Source of the DNA: Pseudovirgaria hyperparasitica
Lineage: Eukaryota > Ascomycota > Dothideomycetes > Acrospermales > Acrospermaceae
DNA length: 64,000 nt
Reading direction: 5' to 3'
Assembly (NCBI RefSeq): GCF_010093815.1
Contig: NW_022985551.1
Span: 68,832-132,831, forward strand
Positions 1 through 9,789 of the stretch are shown in pieces. Made by a program: the position numbers and the translations under genes. Below the pieces are notes generated by a model. That model had not been told where the DNA came from, searched no databases, and saw only the letters and a list, made by a program, of their open reading frames with translations. Each line of letters starts with the position of its first letter. The first letter of the stretch is position 1.

Positions 1-295
1 GGTTTTAAACCCTTTGACCCTTGGGTGGCGGTACAAGTAAGCGGGGCTTTGTAAGGAAACGGCCCAATCAGGTCAAAGTCCTGCTCTGAAGACACCGTGG
101 ACACATTGATCAGCTCGCCTCTACAAAAGCTCTACTGTTCTGTGAAGCTTCACCATTTCCTCCCCATTCATACTCCCTCCCTCCTCAATCCTCTCTCCCA
201 TATAGCCTCATCTCCTGATCGCCCTGTGACTTTGTCAGTCCGCTGCGATCACTTCCTTTATCCTCCTCTACTTCACTTCACGCGTACACACCACC
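1..295 (+). promoter_or_regulatory. Upstream region and 5' leader of the PDI gene
   Basis: No gene is seen here. A CCAAT pentamer lies at 64-68 and the last 150 bases are pyrimidine-rich, as is usual just before fungal start codons. I found no clear unfolded-protein-response element. The region may continue beyond the window edge. Confidence 0.4.
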
Positions 296-1975
296 ATGCG
301 TGGCTTGTCAAACGTCGCCTTCGGCCTGGCTGCTGCCGCCGTTGCCGCAGCTTCAGATGTTCACGACTTGAAGCAGGATACCTTCAAGACCTTTGTCGAG
401 GAGAATGATCTTGTTCTTGCAGAGTGTATGTGCCTGGTAGTTCTGGTAATTCCGAATTCAGCTAATTGGAATAGTCTTCGCTCCCTGGTGTGGGCATTGC
501 AAGGCGCTTGCCCCTGAATATGAAGATGCCGCCACACAACTCAAGGAGAAGGATATTCCACTAGTCAAGGTTGACTGCACAGAAGAGGTAGACCTCTGCA
601 AGTCATACGGCGTCGAGGGATACCCAACTCTCAAGGTCTTCCGTGGACCAGAGAGCATTACCGCCTACCAGGGCGCACGGAAGGCGGACGCGTGAGTTAT
701 TTTGCTACCACTCAAACTAAGAAATTGCTCGCTAACTCATTGACCAGCATCGTCTCCTACATGACCAAGCAAGCTCTACCTGCCGTCTCAGATATCACCA
801 AGGAAACAATCGAAGACTTCAAGATTGCCGACAAGGTTGTCCTAGTCGGGTTCTTCGCCGCCGACGACAAGGCCTCAAACGAGACATTCACATCCGTCGC
901 CGATAGTCTCCGTGATGACTATCTTTTCGGCGCATCTAGCGACGCTGCCTTGGCTGAGGCCGAGGGTGTCACACAGCCCGCCATTGTTCTTTACAAGACC
1001 TTCGACGAGGGCAAGAACACATTCACTGAAGCTTTCGAGAAGGAGGCCATCGAGGCTTTCACTAAGACATCAGCGACCCCTCTGATTGGTGAGGTCGGCC
1101 CCGAGACTTACGCAGGATACATGGCCGCTGGTCTACCCCTCGCGTACGTCTTCGCTGAGACCCCAGAGGAGCGTGAAGAACTTTCCAAGGAGCTCAAGGA
1201 GGTTGCCGAGAAGCACAAGGGTGTTGTCAACTTCGCTACCATCGACGCCAAGGCCTTCGGCCAACACGCTGGTAACCTGAACTTGGAGGTTGGCAAGTGG
1301 CCCGCCTTCGCCATCCAGAAGACAGACAAGAACGAGAAGTTCCCCTTTGACCAAGACAAGAAGATCACCAAGAAGGAGATTGGCGAGTTCGTCGATCAGT
1401 TTGTTGCTGGTAAGGTCGAGGCCAGCATTAAGTCGGAGCCAATTCCTGAATCCCAGGACGGTCCAGTTACCGTCATCGTTGCCCACAACTACAATGACAT
1501 CGTTCTCGATGACAAGAAGGATGTCCTCGTTGAATTCTACGCCCCATGGTGCGGTCACTGCAAAGCTCTTGCTCCCAAGTACGAGGAGCTTGCTGCTCTG
1601 TACTGGAACGATCACGCTGACCAGGTTGTCGTCGCTAAGGTTGACGCTACCGCCAACGATGTCCCTGATGAGATTCAAGGCTTTCCCACCATCAAGCTTT
1701 TCCCTGCTGGCAAGAAGGACTCCCCTATTGACTACTCTGGCTCCCGTACTATCGAAGACCTTGCCACCTTCATCAAGGAGAATGGTTCTCACAAGGTCGA
1801 CGCTTATGTTGCACCACCTGAGGAGGAGGTCGATGAGGATATGCCCTCGCAAGCTCCAGCCGCCACCGAGGATGAGGAGGGTGTGGCTGACAAGATCAAG
1901 AGTGCCGTCAAGGATGCCGCCGAAGCCGCTGCGTCCGTCATCAGTGACGACGAGGGTGTCCACGACGAGCTGTAA
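296..1975 (+). CDS. PDI1: Protein disulfide isomerase, ER lumen
   Basis: This is a thiol-disulfide oxidoreductase that forms and reshuffles disulfide bonds in proteins folding in the ER. Three exons (296-425, 475-691, 748-1975) give 524 residues, the normal length for fungal PDI. The first intron splits the first active site: the joined reading gives APWCGHC with CGHC at residues 49-52, and the second CGHC is at 384-387. This is the a-b-b'-a' layout. Residues 1-19 form an alanine-rich signal peptide, and the protein ends in HDEL, the ER retrieval signal, after an acidic tail. The start is the only ATG that gives a signal peptide. Introns are 49 and 56 nt with GTATGT and GTGAGT donors. Function is very secure. 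Confidence 0.97.
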
Positions 1976-2337
1976 AATATTTTCTGCACATAAAAGAAAT
2001 ATAAGGAATGGTGAACTATGATATAATCACGGCTTAGTTGCTATCGTCGGAAATTGCAGCAGTGAGGCTGTCTCATTTTCTCTGCATGGAGGTCATTATA
2101 CCTGCCTGGACTTGATTGTCATTTGGCGTAAACGGGCACCGCTTCTGAATTACATGACGAAGTTCTAGAAGTAGTTTTTACCAAATCAAAAACATTGTAT
2201 CACGTTACTTAGAAATGAATTCCTAGTTGGGTGACGGGTCGGGTTTGATAAATGCCTGAATACGCCCGTAGCCTTTACTCTACCTTAAAACAACCAACAT
2301 CAATTTCTTAACATATGTGTTGTCTACTTAGGCATTC
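1976..2337. other. Intergenic, no gene seen
   Basis: This is the 3' flank of PDI, AT-rich, with no open frame or repeat worth noting. Confidence 0.6.
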
Positions 2338-2574
2338 ATGATTAAAACGCCTGACGATAAATCTACATATCCTGTCGCACTACCACCTCGACGCGGCGTC
2401 GTACATGATCCACACGACACATCTGCTTTACGTCCCAAATCCCAGTACTCTAATGGGATTCCCATTCGCGACGAAACAAGTATTCTCCAACGCGCAGAAC
2501 TTGGCCCGGGACGGAGACGAACAGAAAACATTTCACAGGCCTTTCAGATAACACCGGCTCGACCTGGTCGATGA
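2338..2574 (+). CDS. 78-codon ORF in frame with the next gene, one TGA away
   Basis: The ORF starts with ATG and encodes a proline- and arginine-rich peptide (contains PPRRGVVHDPH and GPGRRRTENISQAF). It ends at a TGA only three codons before the ATG at 2584, in the same frame. It could be an upstream ORF, a first exon whose junction I cannot place, or an N-terminal extension of the next protein interrupted by a stop. It reads more like real protein than chance sequence, but I recognise no family. Confidence 0.35.
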   Translation: MIKTPDDKSTYPVALPPRRGVVHDPHDTSALRPKSQYSNGIPIRDETSILQRAELGPGRRRTENISQAFQITPARPGR

Positions 2575-2583
2575 TCACCTGAG

Positions 2584-3687
2584 ATGGAAGACACTGGCGC
2601 CGGAACTGGTTCGTTGACAGACACTTGCCTTAGAGCGTGCGCGCACCTTGTGGAACACATAGATTCCCACGTCCTTCGGGATCGTGTCCCTTGGCGTCTA
2701 GGAAAACAAATATGGCTGCTTGCACGTGCATATCGCAGAGAGATGACGGTTTGGAGAACGATGGCGAATGCATACGCGGACGCGTTGGACGATGATCCGG
2801 ACTGGCCTGAAGGTTCTGGGCAACGGCCGCTGAGAATTTATCCCCTCACTCTACGTGCAAAGCACCCAAGCAAGGATCACTGCGCATATGTTACATTCGA
2901 AGATCTACGACTACACGGATCTTCTACTCCGTCTCGATATGTTGTCACCGTCACGCTTCGAAACGCGCAGGTGACATTGGCAGAGCTCGTCAGTCTTGCC
3001 TTCATGCCCAACCTTGCCGCTCTCGTTCTCAGTAACGTGGAATTCAAAGAGCGAGACTTGGATCTACGAACCATACGAGCACTAGAGGAAAAAGCATTGA
3101 CGGAGAACGGATTCTCTACCTTACGGCTTCTTATTATGCAAGGATACAATGGGATCCCAGCTGATGCTCTGCGCCGTCTGGAGTCAATCGTCGCGCTCCA
3201 AGTCGTAGCTTTGGAGCCTATCTGCGAGTATGCTTATTCTAGCGACCAAGTCTATGGCCAGGAAGTCGGTTCGTCCTTCAGACTTACCAATGGCTCTCAC
3301 CCAACGCACTCATCCTTAGCAAGAGCATTTAAAGGAACGGAGAGCCTGCATCGGAATATCGCAACCATGCTGAGCACATGCCTCGAGTCGAGGCCGCTCA
3401 AGCTTAAAGATACGGAGGGTTCTATAGTCATGAATGAGCGGGCACCAATACTCAGTCTGTTGTATAGTAGCATAGGAGTCAACGATGCTCGTATGCCACC
3501 GCCGGCCTCAAAAATGAACTGGTTCATTCGGGATGATCGTCGACTGACTTCACCGTCCAATGCGGTTGATGTTTCGAAAAGACTGCAAGATGGAGAGCTC
3601 GTCTCGCAGCACGGGCAGGGAAAGAGACGGAAGGTCAGAGCGAGTAAGACTGTAAATCTAGACGACATGCTCAGCGGCATGAGCTGA
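2584..3687 (+). CDS. Conserved hypothetical protein, possibly F-box/LRR-like
   Basis: Single-exon frame of 367 residues; I do not recognise the family. The N-terminal 60 residues are helical and tryptophan-rich. Residues about 115-215 contain leucine-patterned segments (NLAALVLSNVEF, STLRLLIMQGYNG) that resemble leucine-rich repeats. The C-terminus is basic (GKRRKVRASK) followed by NLDDMLSGMS, so nuclear localisation is possible. An in-frame ORF lies directly upstream (2338-2574), so the true N-terminus may be longer. A link to F-box proteins is only a guess from the pattern of a helical N-terminus followed by leucine repeats. Confidence 0.65.
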   Translation: MEDTGAGTGSLTDTCLRACAHLVEHIDSHVLRDRVPWRLGKQIWLLARAYRREMTVWRTMANAYADALDDDPDWPEGSGQRPLRIYPLTLRAKHPSKDHCAYVTFEDLRLHGSSTPSRYVVTVTLRNAQVTLAELVSLAFMPNLAALVLSNVEFKERDLDLRTIRALEEKALTENGFSTLRLLIMQGYNGIPADALRRLESIVALQVVALEPICEYAYSSDQVYGQEVGSSFRLTNGSHPTHSSLARAFKGTESLHRNIATMLSTCLESRPLKLKDTEGSIVMNERAPILSLLYSSIGVNDARMPPPASKMNWFIRDDRRLTSPSNAVDVSKRLQDGELVSQHGQGKRRKVRASKTVNLDDMLSGMS

Positions 3688-4050
3688 TGGTTGCATGATC
3701 CCGAGTCCCCTCTATAGACCTCTGGACTACTATATGCATAGGGTATACATAGATAATAATTTCACCATGAGAATGACCTGGTTGACATTCACTTTCTTGA
3801 TATCGTGACTAACTCGTTCTGACTAGCACTGTTTAATCCCTTGGCAAAGCACGTTCCCACTAACCTGGCACGTCATCTTCATTGGTGTCGCTAATTAATA
3901 ATACCTTGCAGCAAAGCATTGACGACCAAACCACTGGCACGATTACCGAGAACGGCTCATAATACGACCGACAGTGCTTTGTCCTCATTGGGGCCGCATC
4001 TTGTCATTGGGCTCTATCAATCCGCTTGTGGGTGAAAGACACTGTTTATA
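3688..4050 (+). promoter_or_regulatory. Promoter region of the mitochondrial carrier gene
   Basis: No gene is seen. Three inverted CCAAT pentamers (ATTGG at 3881, 3987 and 4006) lie upstream of the carrier start, a plausible binding set for the CCAAT-binding (HAP) complex. Function is inferred from the motif only. Confidence 0.35.
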
Positions 4051-5234
4051 ATGGGCGCCGAAAGAGATATAGACGCGGACGACCAAGGCGTTAATCAGAC
4101 TCTGAAAGACTTGTTTGCTGGAGCAACTGGTGGGATTGCGCAGGTTCTTCTGGGTGTGTATCCGCTTCTCTCCTCCATCATTCGCCTGTTCATGAACATC
4201 TTCCCCGATTCACGTGCTATCTATTGGTCTTGCTATGAATTCGAGCTGACATGATCAGGCCAGCCGTTCGGTATGATCTCGCATCAAGTTTGTGGAAGCA
4301 CGTATATTCACATCTATAGATATCGTGAAAGTACGCCTGCAGACAACGACAACGTATAGCGGCGCACTCGATTGTGCGACAAAGATATGGTCGAACGAGG
4401 GTCCATTGGCCTTCTATAAAGGCACGCTCACACCGTTGATAGGCATAGGTGCTTGTGTAAGTGTTCTCGGTACCGGAGGAGACCTCACGAATGGATTCGC
4501 ATCATCTAAACAAGACACCAGGTATCCGTGCAATTCGGAGGTTTCCATTGGGCACGCCGTGCATTCGAGCAACGGAACGTTGCGAGCGGTAAGGACGCCC
4601 AGCTATCATACGGCCAGTACTACCTCGCAGGTGCCTTTGCAGGCATTGCCAATTCGCCATTATCTGGACCTATTGAGCACGTGCGCATTCGTTTACAGAC
4701 CCAACCCCATGGAGCTGGCAGACTGTATACCGGTCCGATCGACTGTGTCCGGAAGCTCTCCGCCCATCGCGGCATCTTCGCAGGCGTCTATCGCGGCGAG
4801 GCGGTGACGATCCTGCGTGAAGCGCAGGCATACGGAACCTGGTTTCTCACGTACGAGTATCTCATGAATGCGGACGCAAAGCGGAACGACATCAAACGGG
4901 AAGAAATCAGCACGCCAAAGATCGCCTTGTATGGCGGTCTAGCTGGGGAAATGCTCTGGTTATCTAGCTATCCATTCGATGTGGTGAAGAGCAAGATGCA
5001 GAGCGATGGCTTTGGCGAGAAGATGAGGTACCGCAGCATGAGAGACTGTTTCTCCCAGATCATGAAGACGGAAGGCCTGGGCGGGTTCTGGAAAGGCATA
5101 GGCCCGACGTTGCTGAGAGCGATGCCCGTGAGCGCTGGCACGTTTGCAGTGTAAGTGCGCTCATTCATCTCGGATTCCTGCCATCTAACAATTTCATCAG
5201 AGCGGAGTTTACTACGAGGTTGATCAACAGCTAG
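4051..5234 (+). CDS. YMC1: Mitochondrial carrier (SLC25), YMC1-like
   Basis: This is an inner-membrane solute carrier. Five exons (4051-4153, 4259-4270, 4320-4456, 4522-5150, 5201-5234) give 304 residues, the normal length for a three-repeat carrier. The three repeat signatures are visible: QPFDIVKVRLQ, PIEHVRIRLQ (the acidic PIE variant seen in Ymc1/Ymc2) and YPFDVVKSKMQ. Exon 2 is only 12 nt and supplies most of the first signature; without it the QPFD motif is lost. Substrate is uncertain: the Ymc group has been linked to amino-acid or organic-acid import and glycine metabolism, and the carnitine/acylcarnitine carrier is a close relative. Family assignment is secure, paralog assignment moderate. 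Confidence 0.9.
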
Positions 5235-6209
5235 GCGCAGTAAGCATGGTGGTAAAATTGATTAAATGCATTTGCAGCTTGCTTGTAGCATTACGATAGT
5301 ATATCATGATCTGCAGACATTAAGAAGTATCCTATCATTTCCAATGCAGGACGCAGTTCCAAAAAACTCGCGACTCCGCCTGCCGCCCTACAACAGGCCG
5401 CGCGCAACGATGGTACTATGCTTGGAGGACAGATAGATAGACTAGATAAATGATAGAGCAAGCAAATAACATGAGAGAACTTCACGGGCGCGTTTCCCTT
5501 GCAGTGGCACTGCACACAAAATCATTGAGCACGCGAAGCCAAATATAGTAAAGAAAGACACATGGCATTTTCCATATCGGTGAAATAAAAATCCCATGTG
5601 CATCGAATCCAGCAGGATGGAGAGACTGAGACATCGGATGCCTTAATTTTAAAAAAGGCGGGTCTATCGGTCTCGTGCACTGTGTAACATACTGTGTGTA
5701 AGAATAAAATACAGTTAGTGAGATTTCTTCCCGGTTTCAGTCAGGAGGTGCAGTATGTTGTGAAATATATTTTGGTTACATGCATTTTTCATGTGGAGTG
5801 CCACGATTTACAGAACTCATTTCTTGCCTTTTACCAGAAGTGACCTTGAGTCGGGCACCAAACTCCACTCCCTCAATCTTTGGAACACCCCAGGTTCGAT
5901 CCTCGACCACTACATTTTGTATTTTCTATCCAGTGCTTCTACATACATCTTACGAGCATCAGAGGCTCATCTTTAATTATATTTTTACTATACACGCTAT
6001 ACGTATATTTTCACCTACTAAATATATTCAGATCGCTCATCAATATATTATTTTCTGTTTGATAATATACTTACAACCTTGAAGTGAACGTCGTGCTTGT
6101 CTGCCCCGCCAAGGGTCATCTGAAGCTCTAAAACCTTTCCCAAGGTACCGGGACGCAAATATATTCTTTCTGTTACAACGACACACGACCTCCGCCGCCC
6201 TTTAGAAAC
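5235..6209. other. Intergenic, no gene seen
   Basis: About 975 bases of AT-rich sequence between two plus-strand genes. Short open frames at 5780-6080 are low-complexity and lack codon bias. A GGTTCGATCC string at about 5893 is not part of a tRNA fold. Confidence 0.6.
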
Positions 6210-7090
6210 ATGGCTTCTCCAGCTACGATGTAGGGCTGCTGCATCATCTGTGTTACTTGAGAATGCTAATTCGCACGGCAGAAGGGGCAAGGAAGCCCCA
6301 ACTAACGCACGCGGCATTCCGTACGCACCGTTCGTCGACAAGGTCGAAGACTACGTGACGTCGCGCGCCGAGGTCGAAGGCACGCTGAAGAGCTTCCAGG
6401 AGATGATATCGTATGTCGCGCCAATCAATACCTTCATCCTTCCCTCCCGCTCTCCTACCTGATGACACTCGATTGCTGTCTCATCACATCACATCGTCAG
6501 ACCCTAATCGGCCCACCCCCCAGTTAACCCCAAAGCCAGCAAATACCAATTCATGGAAGTAAACCAACAACGGCGCGCCTCAGGCCTCAAGGTCAAAATA
6601 CCCGACATCCAAAAGACACTCGACGTCGTGCGCTTCCTCTCCTCGCGCGCCACCAAGAACATCACCGCCCCACTAGAAACAACCTTTGAGCTCAACGACA
6701 CCCTCTTCGCAAAGGCCATCGTGCCGCCCACGGACGAGGTATATCTCTGGCTGGGCGCAAACGTCATGCTCGCGTATCCCATCCGCGAGGCGGAGGAGCT
6801 GCTGGCGGATAAGCTGCGGGTTGCAAAGGAGAGCTTGGCGAATTGTGATGAGGATCAGGATTTTCTCAGGGAGCAGATTACGGTGAGTACGCATGGGGAG
6901 ATTCGTGTGTGTGTGCCTGGGACGGGACTGGGTGAATGAATGCTGATGTGGATATACTCTGGTACTACAGACCCTTGAAGTCGCGACAGCACGAGTGTAC
7001 AACTGGGACGTCGCGCAACGGCGAAAGGAACGCAGCAGTGAGGCCGAGGGCGCCACGGGCGGCAAAGAAGGAGGAGACTCGAAGGGCTGA
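6210..7090 (+). CDS. PAC10: Prefoldin subunit 3
   Basis: This is an alpha-type subunit of the hexameric prefoldin chaperone that hands nascent actin and tubulin to the CCT chaperonin. Four exons (6210-6229, 6282-6410, 6540-6882, 6971-7090) give 203 residues. After a short N-terminus the family pattern follows: GIPYAPFVDKVEDYV, then a coiled coil, KYQFMEVNQQRR, IPDIQKTLDVVRFL, the beta-hairpin region around VYLWLGANVMLAYP, and a second coiled coil ending in ARVYNWDVAQRR. The first exon of 20 nt was chosen because its 52-nt intron has a good branch site (GCTAAT) and restores an ATG in frame. The tail is glycine- and glutamate-rich. Confidence 0.93.
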
Positions 7091-8064
7091 AGAATGAGAA
7101 CACAAAGAAAATAAGAAGAGCGAGATCTGTCTTGAGATCACCTTTTCTGTGGTTTGGGCCAAATTGCGCTCCGAGATATATTTGGATGCCGCGAGAAGAG
7201 TGCCTCCCCCCCCCCGGCAAATAGGGGAAAATGAAGCGATGTGTAGACATGTATCCATTTAGCTCGGCAGATCCTGTGGACGAGAGACCCATCAGGGGCG
7301 TTGACAAGACTGAAGACTGCGAATGCGAATGAATGCTACTGACACACGCGGTGTGCGACAAATACTTAGCCCGTTGTTGAATATGAGCATCATATGAGCT
7401 ATATCTGTTTATCGGTTATCGCGGGATTGAGAGTTGAACACAGTGATCGGTACACAAGAGTGAGAACATTACGAGTTTGATCATGTATTTCTGCTTTTAG
7501 CATGCAACTCTGCCCCCATAAGTCCGCACGTACTACGTTCAGCTATGAAACCCAGATTTCTCCAACAGTCTTATTCCTTTCGAGTACTTCTAGCATACTA
7601 ATGAAACATATGTTACGGTAAAAGTTGTTTTTTAACATTCCAGTCAGCGTCTTTTCTCGAACTTCTGGTTATTTGGTGTAGCTATATAGGATTGTAGTCT
7701 TAATTCATTCCCTCAATGAAGGCTCTACATTGTTTATCTATGAATGTTTACCACTTACTGTATATCATAGCATTCTCACTAAAGTCTTGTGGCGTTTCTA
7801 CGCAGTGTACCCAAACAACCCTGCGGAGTCTTAGTTTACAGTTCTAGTGTGTATTATACAGGTACTGAAGAAGTACCAAAAGCGCTGTATACACAACGTG
7901 CTGCTACTAGTACATATGTATAATTGACCTATAGAAGTACAATAGTTTGGGGATAAGACTGTCGTAACTCAGGTGAGTATACCTAATTTTGCTGTCTCCT
8001 GCTCTGCCTCGGAACAGGATCATCATCCATCATGTTATCACTAAGGGTCCACATTTGGCATCCT
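7091..8064. other. Intergenic between convergent genes, no gene seen
   Basis: Nearly 1 kb separating the 3' ends of the prefoldin and mitochondrial S2 genes. It holds a run of cytosines near 7206-7215 and AT-rich sequence; no gene or repeat is recognised. Confidence 0.6.
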
Positions 8065-9320
8065 TTATCCCGTTTGCTCCACGGATTTCCCCGTCAGGGG
8101 CAGTTGCAGGCCGGCCGCTGGTGCAAAGGTATACTCATTTCTCTTAGCAGCCTCGAGTCGTGCCTGCCGTCCAGATTCAGCTGCTCGGCCCAACACACCC
8201 GCAATGACTTGAACACAACGTAAACTGGAAATGGATTAGCAAGGTATGAATCAAGCTCATGAATGTCTACTGACCTGTCATCGTTTGCAGGGATCGGATA
8301 GGTGACCTTTGTAGGATCTGCATTTGTGTCGATGATTCCGATAGTTGGGATGGGCTCCATAGCGCACTCGTGGAGGAGCACTGCATTCTCTATTGGGTTG
8401 AGGCACACAACGAGATCAGGCTTCAAGACAGCCCGCTCCGACGTGAGGTCGTCGAAACCTGGTACTTCTTGATCGTGCTCATCCACAACTTTTATTTCAC
8501 AATGGCCTAGAAGCTGTTGTCCATTGGTGATACTTCCAGGTATCCATCGCTCGAAAATATGGCAGCCCCCCGCGAGTTCGGCAGCTTTGACCACGCATCG
8601 CTCTTGTCCACCTCTTGTCCCAACGAATAGAATCAGACCACCACGGCGAGCGGTCTCTTCTACAACCCTGGCTGCTCGCCTAAGATGTGCGACAATGACA
8701 TCTAACGATATTATATGTACACCTTGTCGGATTCCGAATATGTAGCGCGAATTCATGGGATTCCAATTGGACGTTGAGTGACCGATATGGGCCTCCGAGG
8801 CGAGTAGAAGCTCGAGCGTGACATCAGAAAGTCGTGGCGGATTCGAGATGAGCGTATGGGGTTGGTAGTGAGGAGCTTGGGTCGCGCCGATTTTCGAGAA
8901 TTCCTGTTCTACAACGTCTTAGCATGGTAGAAGTTCTAGGCATGATGGCCATGAAGGACTGACTTGTTCTTAAATAATTATCAAACTGTTGTCGTACTAG
9001 AGCGTGTTGAGCGTCGTTGAAAAGGGCCGCGTCGGCAGTCGATGGAGGTAACGGGCGATCCAGGTGGCTATTTGCTTCCAGCTCCAATGCCTTGACACGA
9101 GTGTGGGACTCGGTGAGAAGGCTCTGCAGCTCTTCCGTGGTATGTTGGACAGGCTCAGTAGTCTCTGCTACGATTGTACTTTGAGCTCTCCAGTTTGTTC
9201 GAGTAGACCTCGCGTCTGGCAGCGCCCTCCGACCTGCATCTCGACTGATTAGACCAATACTCTTAAATGAATGGGATTCGCAAGCATACCCGCTCGTAAC
9301 AAACATCGCCGCAGTATCAT
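8065..9320 (-). CDS. MRP4: Mitochondrial small ribosomal subunit protein uS2m
   Basis: This is a structural protein of the mitochondrial 37S ribosomal subunit. Four exons on the minus strand (9320-9290, 9233-8964, 8908-8275, 8224-8065) give 364 residues. The first exon encodes MILRRCLLRA, a basic mitochondrial presequence. Family landmarks are SEAHIGHSTSNWNP, YIFGIRQGVHII, LFVGTRGGQ, GSITNG and PIPTIGIIDTNADP, followed after the last intron by SLRCVQVIAGVL. I preferred the ATG at 9320 to the one at 9306 because splicing a 56-nt intron from it yields a targeting peptide and keeps frame. The gene is divergent from wc-1. Confidence 0.93.
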
Positions 9321-9789
9321 TGCGCTGTGTGCGTTGTGGTGCGTTTTTAGGCCGGTCAAGACGATATCTAAGAATCGATGTTATTTTCGGTGGTTAGTAA
9401 TTGTAAAAAATGTCACGGTCCAAGCCTAAGCCCAAGATCGGCAGCAACCCGAAGACATGGGATTACAGCGAATCCCCTTCCCCACTGCAAACCGGGGCCT
9501 CAGATCACCTCCATAGCTCTAAACAACCAGCAGCATTCACTGCGTATGCTCAACATCGAGTTCTGGACAATACTGCGCCTACATTCTCCTCCCCCTCTCG
9601 CCCTCCCGACGTGTCCTAATGTCATCGTTGCATGACGCAAATCGACCGGTCGACTCCTCGAGGACAGCTAGAACGAGCTCGTCTGCCCACAACGCCGCCG
9701 ATACCATTACTGTGCGAATGTACGGCCCCCTGTGCCCACGGTAACCTGATCTCCGTACACGTTCAATCGTCGCGGAGATTCGGTGGACC
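9321..9789. promoter_or_regulatory. Shared divergent region of mrps2 and wc-1, with an upstream ORF
   Basis: 469 bases between two start codons. A complete 69-codon ORF (9410-9619, starting MSRSKPKPK) lies on the wc-1 strand and ends 170 bases before the wc-1 ATG. It is rich in Ser and Pro and could be an upstream ORF in a long leader, or an unrecognised exon in another frame. Confidence 0.45.

Noticed and set aside
1133-1963. 276-codon open frame antisense to PDI
   Set aside because: It mirrors the strong codon bias of the PDI gene; the peptide has no family features and PDI is certain.
5880-5910. GGTTCGATCC, like a tRNA B box
   Set aside because: The T-stem does not pair and there is no A box or acceptor stem at the right distance.
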